Origin: an uncultured Bacteroidales bacterium
GTDB lineage: Bacteria; Bacteroidota; Bacteroidia; Bacteroidales; FEN-979
Direction of reading: 5' to 3'
DNA length: 50,550 nucleotides
Assembly: GCA_903828645.1 (NCBI GenBank)
Contig: CAIKNA010000007.1
Location: 1 to 50,550 of the forward strand
The notes below the pieces were generated by a model. That model ran no database searches. It saw nothing but the letters and a program-made list of their open reading frames with translations, and was not told where the DNA came from. The translations under genes and the position numbers were made by a program. Below, one piece after another: positions 42,206 to 50,550 of this stretch. The stretch's first letter is position 1. Each line of letters begins with the position of its first letter.

Positions 42206-43723
42206 ATGGCAACAACCTCAAATCCGTTTGAAACTGGCTCAGGCTCTGCCAAATTAGCATCGGCCAGTTACTATATTCCCTTTTTTGTTATATGTGTTCT
42301 GACTGCATGGCTAATCAGTTATTCGGGCATAGTTGCAGGATTGGGACTAATCGCACTGCCATTTGTACTGCTGTATCTGAATTTTCTTTTCCGTAATCCG
42401 ATTCTCGGATTATATACCATGATTCCCCTTGGGTTTATAATACTAGGCGCCAATCGCTATGTGAAAATTCCCCAGATCGGAATATCAACTGACAGCATCT
42501 TGGTATTGACATTTCTCGCATTAATTTTTAAGAATTTCTATGATAAAGTAGATTGGAAGCCAGCAAAAAAAGACATTACACTTCTGGCATTTATCTGGTT
42601 TGCATATGGCTTGATGAGTGCTGCGAACCCCGAAATAAGAAGCATGGCCGTCTGGCTTGCCAGTTTTCGTGGAATCTCCGTGTACATGTTACTGATAATC
42701 ACCCTTACGTTGCTTCTGCTAAACACCCGGAAAAGATTGAATATGTTTTTTTTGCTGTGGGGAATTTTTTCCATCCTTGCATCTTTGAAAGGTATCCAGC
42801 AAGTTACCCTGGGCGTTGATCCCTGGGAAAAAGCATGGCTCGATGCCGGAGCCCATTTTACGCATGTGCTTTTCGGAAGACTCAGGGTGTTTTCGTTTTT
42901 AAGTGATGCAGGTCAGTTTGGTGCCAACCAGGCATACTCGGGTGTCGTGTTTATTATCCTTTCACTTAGTCAGAAGGATCGGAAAAAGAAGATTTTTTTC
43001 CTGATTGTCGGAGTACTGGGATTATACGGGATGCTACTTTCAGGAACCCGGGGCTCGATCAGCGTTCCGTTAGCCGGGTTCATGCTCTATTTTATTTTGC
43101 GGAGGAATGTTGTTGTCCTGATTATCGGTGTGTTTCTTCTGGCAGTTGTTTTCATTTTCTTTAAATACACCACCATTGGCCAGGATAACCAGCAAATCAG
43201 GCGAATGCGTACAGCCTTTGATCCAAATGATGCTTCCCTGCAACTCAGGTTGTCGAACCAGAAGAAACTCGCCGTTTATCTTTCAACCCGACCATTCGGC
43301 GGGGGATTGGGTCATGCCGGCAGCAAGGCGATGAAATCCCTTCCGAATACATTTCTTGCGAATGTTGCAACAGACAGCTGGTATGTTATGATTTGGGCAG
43401 AACAAGGTGTTGTGGGCCTCGTACTACACCTGTTTATTCTTTTTTATATTATTCTTAAATCCTCTTACCTGATTGTTTTCAGAATCAGGGATCCATTGCT
43501 GAAAATGACGATGACTGCACTGACTGCCGGTATGTTCGGTGTAATGGCAGCATCCTATGGCAATGCAGTGTTGGGCAGTTTTCCTACGGGGGTGCTTATT
43601 TACATCTCCATGGCGTTGATGCTCAACGCTGAAGTTCTTGACAAAGAAACAGCACAGGAAAACTTGCCTGCGGCAATTCCTGACAATTTTTTAACATTTA
43701 ATGATGCAAACAATAAGAGTTAA
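42206..43723 (+). CDS. O-antigen ligase/polymerase-like membrane protein (Wzy-type)
   Basis: About 11-12 membrane helices in 505 residues, with a large periplasmic loop and the Wzy_C motif segment GMLLSGTRGSISVPLAGFMLYFILRR. The frame also opens one codon earlier with TTG, but the ATG at 42206 is the likely start. Wzy and WaaL proteins share this fold, so it either polymerises repeat units or ligates the chain to an acceptor; the presence of a flippase and co-polymerase next to it favours polymerase. A strong promoter follows at 43733. Confidence 0.88.
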   Translation: MATTSNPFETGSGSAKLASASYYIPFFVICVLTAWLISYSGIVAGLGLIALPFVLLYLNFLFRNPILGLYTMIPLGFIILGANRYVKIPQIGISTDSILVLTFLALIFKNFYDKVDWKPAKKDITLLAFIWFAYGLMSAANPEIRSMAVWLASFRGISVYMLLIITLTLLLLNTRKRLNMFFLLWGIFSILASLKGIQQVTLGVDPWEKAWLDAGAHFTHVLFGRLRVFSFLSDAGQFGANQAYSGVVFIILSLSQKDRKKKIFFLIVGVLGLYGMLLSGTRGSISVPLAGFMLYFILRRNVVVLIIGVFLLAVVFIFFKYTTIGQDNQQIRRMRTAFDPNDASLQLRLSNQKKLAVYLSTRPFGGGLGHAGSKAMKSLPNTFLANVATDSWYVMIWAEQGVVGLVLHLFILFYIILKSSYLIVFRIRDPLLKMTMTALTAGMFGVMAASYGNAVLGSFPTGVLIYISMALMLNAEVLDKETAQENLPAAIPDNFLTFNDANNKS

Positions 43724-43732
43724 TCCGACAGG

Positions 43733-43762
43733 TTGGAATAAGGATATAAACACCTAACTTTG
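43733..43762 (+). promoter_or_regulatory. Internal promoter of the polysaccharide cluster
   Basis: TTG (43733-43735), 19 bases, then TAACTTTG (43755-43762), an exact -7 box, about 80 bases before the ATG at 43844. It could drive the last four genes of the cluster independently of the upstream part. Confidence 0.6.
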
Positions 43763-43843
43763 TGTATTACATTTTCATGTAAAATATTCTCACGATAGAA
43801 TTCCGGCTTATCCGAAAATAAGAAACCATCAATATCTAATCCT

Positions 43844-45040
43844 ATGATTAAAGATCAGAATATAGTTTGTATCGGCAATACGACCTGGTTCGGGGATTAT
43901 CAAAAATCTTCCGTTCAATTGCTTTCGAGACTTGCCAAAACCAACAATGTGCTTTATGTGGATTATGCCTATACCATCAAGGATGTAATTTCCGGTTTTA
44001 TGGGAAAAACAAAGGCGCCTGTAAAACAGATACTCGGAATCAAAAACAGGTTGGATGTTATCGCCGTAAATGATGCCGGGAAAGTGGTAAAATTAACGCT
44101 TCCACCGGTTATCCCGTTCAATCATTTCAAGAATGACCGCCTGTTCAGGATGGTGTTAAAATTCAACAGTTACATCATAGCAGGTTCTGTTAAAAAAGCC
44201 ATGAGAAAACTCGGTATGGATAATGTCATCTCCATTACCTCCTTCATGCCTTTCTATGGTTTGTTCCTGAAGAGTAAATTAAACGAAAAGCTGAACGTTT
44301 ACTATTGTTACGATTCCATCGACGGGAAAAGAAACGGCCCCCGCGGGAAAACATACGAAAACGAATACATGAAAGACATCGACGGGGTGATTGTAACTTC
44401 AGATAATCTTGCAGCCCAGAAAACCTCATTGAATCCAAATATCTTCATTGTCAAAAACGGAGTTGATTTCCAACTTTTCCGGCAGGCTGTTGAAGGATGC
44501 CACAAGCCCGGACCTCCCAAAGTCGTCTGTTACACCGGAAGCATCGACCAGCGGTTTGAAACAGAAATGGTGGAATATTGCATTAAAAATGCACCTGAGT
44601 ACAAATTTATTTTCGTTGGACCTGTCAGGAACAAGGGCGCCGCGGATAAGATAGGCAAGTATCCGAATGTCACGATCAAAGCCCCGGTGCCTCCTGAAGA
44701 AATCCCCCTGATCATGTACAACAGCCATGTGGGAATTATCCCCTACACGAGAACCCACCTCAACAAGAATGTATATCCATTGAAGATCAATGAATACCTG
44801 GCAGTCGGGACAGCTGTGGTCATGACGGATTTTGCCCTCCTTCCCGAATTCGAAAGCCTTGTATCCGTTGCTCCCGACCAGGAGACGTTTTTTGCAAAAC
44901 TTAAACTGGAAATAGAATCCGATACTCCGGAGAAACAGAACGAACGTGTTGCTTTTGCTTCGAAAAATTCATGGGACAGCCGGACTGAGGCATTCTCTGA
45001 GGTCCTGCAAAGGTTACTTGAAAAGAAAACCAAGAAATAA
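43844..45040 (+). CDS. Glycosyltransferase (GT-B fold, GT4-like)
   Basis: The N-terminal domain has VCIGNTTWFGDYQKSSVQLLSRLAK and VYYCYDSIDG, and the C-terminal domain has CYTGSIDQRFE, YKFIFVGPV, and YPLKINEYLAVGTAVVMTDF, where the conserved glutamate contacts the donor sugar. This pattern occurs in exopolysaccharide transferases related to glycosyltransferase family 1/4. Cytoplasmic. It is the first gene after the internal promoter at 43733, followed by an acyltransferase 70 bases on. Confidence 0.9.
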   Translation: MIKDQNIVCIGNTTWFGDYQKSSVQLLSRLAKTNNVLYVDYAYTIKDVISGFMGKTKAPVKQILGIKNRLDVIAVNDAGKVVKLTLPPVIPFNHFKNDRLFRMVLKFNSYIIAGSVKKAMRKLGMDNVISITSFMPFYGLFLKSKLNEKLNVYYCYDSIDGKRNGPRGKTYENEYMKDIDGVIVTSDNLAAQKTSLNPNIFIVKNGVDFQLFRQAVEGCHKPGPPKVVCYTGSIDQRFETEMVEYCIKNAPEYKFIFVGPVRNKGAADKIGKYPNVTIKAPVPPEEIPLIMYNSHVGIIPYTRTHLNKNVYPLKINEYLAVGTAVVMTDFALLPEFESLVSVAPDQETFFAKLKLEIESDTPEKQNERVAFASKNSWDSRTEAFSEVLQRLLEKKTKK

Positions 45041-45110
45041 TCCATCAAAACAAAAGGGCGAATTTCCGATGACGGAACCCCTCAATTATTCACCTTAAAA
45101 ACATAAAGCG

Positions 45111-45719
45111 ATGTTAGACAGCAGACCAAAACTCAAGAAAATAATTCATTACCTCATGATTCATCCATATGCAACAAGGCCGCGTCTATGGACAAGGTTG
45201 CTTGTATATCCTTTTATCATTAAACGGGGCAAAGGGTCCATCATCAAAAGAAAAGCCCGGCTGGACCTTTTCCCGTCGAAAACTTTTTCAATCGGTTACA
45301 GGACCATCATTGAAGACTATGCGATCATCAACAACGGCATGGGTGATATCATCATCGGAGACCGGTGTGCCGTTACCTCAAGGGTAAAGCTTGTTGGCCC
45401 TGTCACCCTTGGAAACCTGGTGACCATTGGAAGCGGTGCACAAATTACCGGGCTTACCCATAATTTCGAGGATGTTACCCGCCCGATAAAGGATCAAGGA
45501 GTGCTGCCAAACCGCACGGTGGTTGCCGATGATGTATGGATCGGGGGTAATTCCGTCATCATCCAGGGGCTCAAGATCGGAACCCACAGCATCATTGCCT
45601 CAGGCAGTGTGGTTACCCGGGATGTTCCTCCTTATTCCGTTGTTGCCGGCAACCCTGCACGGGTCATCAAACAATATAATTTTGAAACGCACCAGTGGGA
45701 AAAACCGGCAGCCAGATAG
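45111..45719 (+). CDS. Left-handed beta-helix (hexapeptide) acyltransferase
   Basis: Residues about 55-190 show hexapeptide repeats ([LIV]-G-x-x-x-x), including DIIIGDRCAVTSRVKLVGPVTLGN, THNFEDVTRPI with the catalytic histidine, and VVADDVWIGGNSVIIQGLKIGTHSIIASGSVVTRDVPPYSVVAGNPARVIK. This fits O-acetyltransferases of the maltose/WbbJ type that use acetyl-CoA in the cytoplasm. It probably acetylates a sugar of the repeat unit before export, complementing the membrane acyltransferase at 34379. Confidence 0.93.
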   Translation: MLDSRPKLKKIIHYLMIHPYATRPRLWTRLLVYPFIIKRGKGSIIKRKARLDLFPSKTFSIGYRTIIEDYAIINNGMGDIIIGDRCAVTSRVKLVGPVTLGNLVTIGSGAQITGLTHNFEDVTRPIKDQGVLPNRTVVADDVWIGGNSVIIQGLKIGTHSIIASGSVVTRDVPPYSVVAGNPARVIKQYNFETHQWEKPAAR

Positions 45720-45731
45720 CCGGGAAACACA

Positions 45732-46505
45732 ATGAAAAAAGTAAAAACCTATTTAAGATACTTTTGGGAATATTTAAAGCATGGAGATCTGGTCTCCATT
45801 TTAAGTTCTGCCAAATACCTTCTATTTCATACTTCACATGGAAATGACAGGATCATCAAAACCACCATTGGCACTTTTTACTGCAGGAAAAACACCAATG
45901 ATTTCCAGTTTGCCAATTTTGGATATGAATGGGGAGTGAAAAAATTTCTCCTGGATCATTGCAAAGAGTATTCAGTTTTCATCGATGGCGGAGCCTGTGT
46001 GGGAGATTATTCCATTCTTCTTTCCCGTTACGGTTTGCATTGCATCGCCTTCGAACCGATTGAAAGCAACTTTAAAGTCATGGAGAAAAACCTTGAGCTG
46101 AACCAGATGACCGGTAAGATTTCCATATTTCATTGCGGACTTGGTGAAAAACACAGTAAGGCAGGTTTTGTCTTTAACCCTGTAAACACAGGCGCTTCCT
46201 TTAAATCAACCGATCCCGACAAATCGAATTGCGTGGGGGAAATCATGACCTTCGACTCCCTCCTACCTGAATTGAACCTGAACAAAAACGATCACATCCT
46301 GTTCAAACTCGATATAGAAGGCATGGAAACAGAAGCGATACGCGGTGCAGCGGAGTTTATCAGAAACTATCCTTTCATCACTTTTGTCCTGGAGGATAAA
46401 CATACCGGACAGGATCCGATTCAACAAGCGCTGAGTGAAATTGCCCCGTTTGATTTCGGGATCGTGGATGATTTTAACATTTTTGCAAAAAAGCAAATTC
46501 CCTAA
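45732..46505 (+). CDS. FkbM family methyltransferase
   Basis: The SAM-binding motif is FIDGGACVGDYSILLSRYG (about residues 80-98), then IAFEPIESNFKVMEKNLELN, followed by the FkbM-typical MTFDSLLP and HILFKLDIEGMETEAIRGA. FkbM enzymes are O-methyltransferases often found in polysaccharide clusters, where they methylate a hydroxyl or a non-reducing end sugar and may stop chain growth. It begins 12 bases after the acyltransferase stop. Confidence 0.93.
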   Translation: MKKVKTYLRYFWEYLKHGDLVSILSSAKYLLFHTSHGNDRIIKTTIGTFYCRKNTNDFQFANFGYEWGVKKFLLDHCKEYSVFIDGGACVGDYSILLSRYGLHCIAFEPIESNFKVMEKNLELNQMTGKISIFHCGLGEKHSKAGFVFNPVNTGASFKSTDPDKSNCVGEIMTFDSLLPELNLNKNDHILFKLDIEGMETEAIRGAAEFIRNYPFITFVLEDKHTGQDPIQQALSEIAPFDFGIVDDFNIFAKKQIP

Positions 46506-46525
46506 CCTTTCAATTTTCCTGCTGT

Positions 46526-47710
46526 ATGACCGCATTAAAAATCATTTTTTGGATTCTTCTATTTATTGTTTTTTATGCTTATATCGGTTATGGCATATTG
46601 CTGTATATCCTGGTAAAAATCAAGAGGTTGTCAGGCAGGGGAAAAATGGAGGCCAGACCGGGATTTGAACCTGACGTTACGCTGTTCATTGCTGCCTACA
46701 ATGAAAAGGATTTTATTGCCGAAAAAATCAAAAACTCCCTGGAACTGGAATATCCCAGGGAAAAGTTGCACCTGCTATGGGTAACAGACGGTTCGGATGA
46801 CGGTACACCGGAAGTGCTGAAACAATATCCCGGAGTGGAGGTCCATCACCTTCCGCAGCGCAGCGGCAAGATCGGGGCCATGAACCGCGGGATGCATTTT
46901 GTAAAAACGCCCATTACGGTATTTTGTGATGCCAACACCATGCTTGGCCGCGAATCGATCAGAAGAATCGTGAAGTTGTTCAGCGATCCCAAAGTGGGAT
47001 GTGTCTCCGGTGAAAAACGCATCTACAGCAAGGACAAGGATTCTGCGGCCGGTGCAGGTGAAGGGCTGTATTGGAAATACGAATCAACCCTTAAAAAATG
47101 GGATGCCGAACTCTATTCGGTTGTCGGAGCTGCCGGTGAATTGTTTGCCATTCGGACCGAACTTTTCCAGGAAGTTGAGCGAGACACCCTGCTCGATGAT
47201 TTTATCATTTCTCTCAGGGTGGCTCAAAAAGGATATACCATTCAGTACGATCCCGAAGCTTACGCCATCGAAACAGCATCTGCCAATGTAAAAGAAGAAC
47301 TCAAGCGGAAGATACGAATTTCCGCCGGGGGAATTCAATCGGTCGTCAGGCTGAGGTCGCTGTTGAATGTTTTCAAATATGGAACACTCTCTTTCCAGTA
47401 CATTTCACACCGGGTGCTGCGTTGGACCCTTGCCCCGCTCTCCCTGCTGTTCATGCTTATCATTGGCTTCTTTACAGCATGGCAGGAGGGTATCTTCAAA
47501 ACCGGCTTATACAGCATCCTTTTCTGGCTGCAGGTTTTGTTCTACCTCGCTGCATTGCTGGGCTGGTACCTTGAAAACCGTTCCATCCGGCTTAAGATAC
47601 TGTTTGTACCCTATTACTTTTTCATCATGAATCTTTCAGTTTTCCTGGGATTAAAAAGATACCTGAAAGGATCTCAGTCGGTCAACTGGGAGCGTGCAAA
47701 ACGTGGTTAA
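46526..47710 (+). CDS. Membrane glycosyltransferase family 2
   Basis: One N-terminal helix (5-32), a GT2 domain with TLFIAAYNEKDFI, LLWVTDGSDDGTPEVL, VFCDANTML and a LLDDFIISLR motif, then RKIRISAGGIQS and three C-terminal helices (about 285-380). It resembles IcaA/PgaC- or BcsA-type synthases in layout. It is the last gene of the polysaccharide cluster. Its stop codon directly abuts the stop codon of the convergent Hpt gene, with no space for a separate terminator. Confidence 0.92.
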   Translation: MTALKIIFWILLFIVFYAYIGYGILLYILVKIKRLSGRGKMEARPGFEPDVTLFIAAYNEKDFIAEKIKNSLELEYPREKLHLLWVTDGSDDGTPEVLKQYPGVEVHHLPQRSGKIGAMNRGMHFVKTPITVFCDANTMLGRESIRRIVKLFSDPKVGCVSGEKRIYSKDKDSAAGAGEGLYWKYESTLKKWDAELYSVVGAAGELFAIRTELFQEVERDTLLDDFIISLRVAQKGYTIQYDPEAYAIETASANVKEELKRKIRISAGGIQSVVRLRSLLNVFKYGTLSFQYISHRVLRWTLAPLSLLFMLIIGFFTAWQEGIFKTGLYSILFWLQVLFYLAALLGWYLENRSIRLKILFVPYYFFIMNLSVFLGLKRYLKGSQSVNWERAKRG

Positions 47711-48247
47711 TCAGGATGCAAGCTCCTTTCTTAGCAATATTAGTTCATCAACAAGCTGAAGGGTGGATGTTTTCAAATCTGCAAACATTTGAGGGATTCC
47801 ATCTTCGGTAAAACGCTTCTCCAGGTCTTGCAGTTTCAATGCTTTTTCGGCAGAAAACGAACCAAGATAACCACTTAGAAAAGCATTTATGCTGCCTGCT
47901 TTGTAGATGGCCATATAAAGCTCATTTCCGTCGAGTTTTTGTTTTAAATTTTCAAGTATTCCCGGAGATTCAACAAGCAGAATATCAATAATAGTGAAAA
48001 CTTTTTCACGTGCAGCCTCCTCCATTTTTCTCCCATGTTCCAGTGCAACGGGATCACCCAACTGGCCGCATATAGATCCAAGTTTGTGTACATTCCACTT
48101 AACTCCAACAAGATCATTATCCGAAATATTGTGTTCCAGAAGCCTTAGGTATTCTTTTGACTCGGCAAAGAACATGTCAAGAATCTCTATCGTTCCTGAA
48201 ACCTCAAAATTTTGGAAAGTATCATTAAATTGCTGTTTATCTATCAT
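47711..48247 (-). CDS. Tandem histidine phosphotransfer (Hpt) protein with inactive second domain
   Basis: The 178-residue protein is all helical and consists of two similar halves. The first (about 18-88) has ILDMFFAESKEYLRLLE and the Hpt motif WNVHKLGSICGQLG, with phospho-acceptor His54. The second (about 87-160) has IIDILLVESPGILENLK and AIYKAGSINAFLSGYLG, where Tyr115 replaces the histidine. Hpt proteins carry phosphate from a hybrid kinase receiver to another receiver. Here the tandem-receiver protein at 28862 and the receiver-transferase at 29741 are possible partners. A -7 box at 48315 is the likely promoter. Confidence 0.78.
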   Translation of the reverse strand: MIDKQQFNDTFQNFEVSGTIEILDMFFAESKEYLRLLEHNISDNDLVGVKWNVHKLGSICGQLGDPVALEHGRKMEEAAREKVFTIIDILLVESPGILENLKQKLDGNELYMAIYKAGSINAFLSGYLGSFSAEKALKLQDLEKRFTEDGIPQMFADLKTSTLQLVDELILLRKELAS

Positions 48248-48314
48248 ATATAAATGTTTAAACAGGCTTATGCTTCCAGCCTTGCAAGCAGGGCATTCAG
48301 CCTGAAATTTTTAA

Positions 48315-48341
48315 CAAATATAATTATTGTTGTTCTTCAAA
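48315..48341 (-). promoter_or_regulatory. Promoter of the tandem Hpt gene
   Basis: On the minus strand TATATTTG (complement of 48315-48322) matches the -7 box exactly, about 67 bases upstream of the start at 48247. A TTTG (complement of 48338-48341) is 15 bases further, closer than usual. Confidence 0.4.
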
Positions 48342-48445
48342 CGAAAAGAAATCTCGGGTTGTTTGTGGGACAATGCCAATATTGTCAGCAATTCATTGGT
48401 TCCCATTAAAAAAATGATTAATATTGTTACATAAAGTGGTAAATT

Positions 48446-50550
48446 ATGAAAACCAATACCAGGATTACCTTGTTGTTTATTGCCCTGTTAGGTTTTTTCT
48501 CATTATTTGTGGCTGGTTTTTTTTACATCCGGGCTGAAGAACAAAATTTGTATGTGGCTTCCAAGCAAAATAGTGATGAAAACGTTATAAAGACGGTCCT
48601 GAAATTTAAAATGGAAGGTTTTTTAAAACCTGTTAAAGACAACTCAGCCTGGGACGAAATGGTTGCTTTCTCCAAAACCAACGATTTGCTCTGGGCAAAA
48701 AATAATCTTGCCCCGATCGTTGCTACATTCGGCATGAGTTATCTTGGCATTTATGACCTTGACGGAAAACTTGCTTTCGGTGCAAATGATTCCATTGACC
48801 AGGATATTTCATTGCCCCCCCCGCTGGTAAAAAAGTTATTTTCAGAAAAAAACACCTGGAGCTGTTTCATGTTCCAGAACGGGATCCTCTATGAACTTTT
48901 TGGTGCAACGGTTGTGCCTACTTTCGATATTGCACGAAAGACCAAACCGAATGCCTACCTGGTTGCTTCCAAAAAATGGGACTCTTCCTATTGTGCGGAA
49001 ATTGGATTAGCCACAGGGTTTGCGATCGAAATTCATCCAAATGATATTAAACCCATAAAACGGCTAAAGGATACTGAGTTGATCTACCAGGACCTGGATG
49101 GCCCTAACAACTCCAAAACGGGTTTTTTAAAATTTTATCGTGCCAATAACCTGGCAAGCGAACTGACAATGCTTGGTTATTTTGCCATTGCCGGGGCTTT
49201 GATGCTGATCCTCGTCTGCTTTGTATTCTTTTTCTGGATCAACAAATGGATATCGACACCCCTTAAGCAGATAACCAGGAGTTTATCCAATGGCAATATC
49301 GGGGAGGTGAAGGACTTTATTGAAAAACAGGACGAATTTGGCGATATTGCCAGGCTTATTCGCAGGTTTAATTCCCAGCAAGTTGACCTTGTTAAGAAAA
49401 TCGAAGAAAAAGATCATGCGGATGAACAGATTAAAAAGTTATCAACCGCCGTTGAGCAGAGCGCCAATACCATCATGATCACAAATCTACAGGGCAAAAT
49501 TGAATATGTAAACAAGCGGTTTACCGAGCTCACAGGTTACCAGGCGGAAGAAGCCATCGGGCAATATCCAAGGATGTTAAAATCAGGCTTCCAGGATGCT
49601 GCGTTCTATGAAAATTTATGGACCACTATTTCAGCAGGAAATGAATGGAAAGGTGAAATTTACAATAAAAAGAAAAATGGCGACTTTTTCTGGGAATCAA
49701 CCAGCATTGCGCCAATTAAAAATCAACAAGGTGACCTGACAAGTTTCGTCGCAATCAAGGAGGATATTACCGAACGGAAACGAACGGAAAAAGCCCTGAC
49801 AGAGGCAAAAGAATTCGCAGAGCTTATTTACAAGGTTATCCCAAGTGCACTTTTCACCGTTGATTGTGACCAGAGAATTACCAGTTGGAATAAACAGGCT
49901 GAAGAAATAACCGGATTTTCCAAACAGGAAATGATTGGAAACAGCTGCCATGCTTTTGCAGAGACACCCTGCAACGACCGCTGTGGTTTATTTGAGCCTT
50001 CGATTGCCAAACCTATTCACGGACGTGAATGCACCCTGCGGAACAAATCGGGACATACAATTACCGTTTCTAAAAATGTCGACACACTTAAGGATCCAAT
50101 GGGAAACATCATTGGCGGAATTGAAAGCTTTGAAGATATCACGGAGCGGAAAAAAGTTGAAAAAGCCCTGTTCGACAGCAATCAGAGGTACTCAACGCTT
50201 GTTCATAAACTTCCCGATCTCATTATTATTCACCGGCTGGGGAAAATTCTTTTTGCCAATGAAGCAGCGCTCTCTTTGATAGGTGTTTCGTTTGAAGATA
50301 TGATTGGACGCAACATCATGGAATTTATCGCCGAAGAGTCGAAAGCAACGGTCATCGAAAACATGAAAAAAAGGATTGAAGGGACCAGCCTGGTGAGGGA
50401 TTATGAGATAAAAGCCATTACCAGGAAGGGTGAAGTTAAAGATACGATCATCAGGAGCGACAACATTATTTTCGACAACGAACCGGCAATCATTGCCATC
50501 CTGATAGATATTACTGAAAGAAAACTGATTGAAACAGCACTTCAAAAAGC
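48446..50550 (+). CDS. CHASE4-HAMP-PAS sensor protein, 3' truncated
   Basis: The frame runs open from the ATG at 48446 to the window edge (701 complete codons). Two membrane helices (about 9-28 and 243-264) bracket a periplasmic CHASE4 domain, recognised by the DNSAWDEMVAF motif at 65-75. A HAMP linker (about 265-320) and three PAS domains follow (about 335-450, 455-580, 585-700), each ending with an ITERK-type motif. The second PAS has a cysteine-rich insert (CHAFAETPCNDRCGLFEP, then GREC). The C-terminal output (histidine kinase, hybrid kinase or GGDEF domain) lies beyond the window. It is divergent from the Hpt gene and may feed the same phosphorelay. Confidence 0.88.
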   Translation, partial: MKTNTRITLLFIALLGFFSLFVAGFFYIRAEEQNLYVASKQNSDENVIKTVLKFKMEGFLKPVKDNSAWDEMVAFSKTNDLLWAKNNLAPIVATFGMSYLGIYDLDGKLAFGANDSIDQDISLPPPLVKKLFSEKNTWSCFMFQNGILYELFGATVVPTFDIARKTKPNAYLVASKKWDSSYCAEIGLATGFAIEIHPNDIKPIKRLKDTELIYQDLDGPNNSKTGFLKFYRANNLASELTMLGYFAIAGALMLILVCFVFFFWINKWISTPLKQITRSLSNGNIGEVKDFIEKQDEFGDIARLIRRFNSQQVDLVKKIEEKDHADEQIKKLSTAVEQSANTIMITNLQGKIEYVNKRFTELTGYQAEEAIGQYPRMLKSGFQDAAFYENLWTTISAGNEWKGEIYNKKKNGDFFWESTSIAPIKNQQGDLTSFVAIKEDITERKRTEKALTEAKEFAELIYKVIPSALFTVDCDQRITSWNKQAEEITGFSKQEMIGNSCHAFAETPCNDRCGLFEPSIAKPIHGRECTLRNKSGHTITVSKNVDTLKDPMGNIIGGIESFEDITERKKVEKALFDSNQRYSTLVHKLPDLIIIHRLGKILFANEAALSLIGVSFEDMIGRNIMEFIAEESKATVIENMKKRIEGTSLVRDYEIKAITRKGEVKDTIIRSDNIIFDNEPAIIAILIDITERKLIETALQK

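Noticed and set aside
1-50550. CRISPR arrays, tRNA/rRNA genes, insertion sequences, prophage or integrase genes
   Set aside because: I looked for spaced direct repeats, cloverleaf-like stretches and transposase or integrase motifs and saw none; a covariance-model scan would be decisive for small RNAs.

Overview
The window looks like a chromosomal segment from a free-living, probably anaerobic or facultative member of the Bacteroidota (Bacteroidales-like). The signs are three secreted proteins with C-terminal type A sorting domains of the type IX secretion system (T9SS), repeated TAnnTTTG -7 promoter boxes, mostly weak Shine-Dalgarno sequences, a BtuG-like lipoprotein behind a cobalamin riboswitch, and the [FeFe]-hydrogenase maturase HydE. 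No tRNA, rRNA, transposase, phage gene or CRISPR array was seen.

Layout. (1) 1-4678: the 3' part of a FAD/Fe-S D-lactate/glycolate dehydrogenase, then a choice-of-anchor-L T9SS cargo protein. (2) 4679-13545: a self-contained redox/sensing locus. A perfect 17-bp dyad and a sigma-54-type promoter precede four genes: a periplasmic binding domain fused through one membrane helix to a cytoplasmic GcvH-like domain, a Tat-exported HybA-like ferredoxin, an NrfD/HybB membrane quinone protein, and a second membrane-anchored GcvH-like protein. A terminator follows, then a histidine kinase with heme-c motifs, an NtrC-type sigma-54 activator and an archaemetzincin. No catalytic reductase or hydrogenase subunit is present, and both GcvH-like domains lack the lipoylated lysine. 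I know of no characterised system with this composition; it is the best candidate here for an undescribed system.

(3) 13572-20393: a 1930-residue PKD/GEVED T9SS protein divergent from an FNR-like regulator. (4) 20408-28649: a riboswitch-controlled BtuG-like lipoprotein, an rpsA-rnz operon, a small membrane protein with a GTG-start lipoprotein, a YchF-like P-loop protein with an unusual G1 motif, and hydE. (5) 28862-47710: a co-directional exopolysaccharide locus. It has a tandem receiver protein, a receiver-sugar transferase fusion, five glycosyltransferases, two acyltransferases, a beta-helix secreted protein, a short TolC-like protein, a polysaccharide co-polymerase with a LysM insert and a degenerate BY-kinase domain, a flippase, a Wzy/ligase-like protein and an FkbM methyltransferase. 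(6) 47711-50550: a tandem Hpt protein and the start of a CHASE4-HAMP-PAS sensor.

How the genes may work together (inference). In region 2 the kinase/sigma-54 activator pair probably switches on the 5062-9721 operon in response to a periplasmic redox or heme-bound signal; the operon product would couple periplasmic Fe-S electron transfer and ligand binding to the quinone pool and to cytoplasmic H-like domains. In regions 5 and 6 receivers at the 5' end of the polysaccharide locus and an Hpt and sensor at the 3' end suggest that a multistep phosphorelay controls polysaccharide synthesis.
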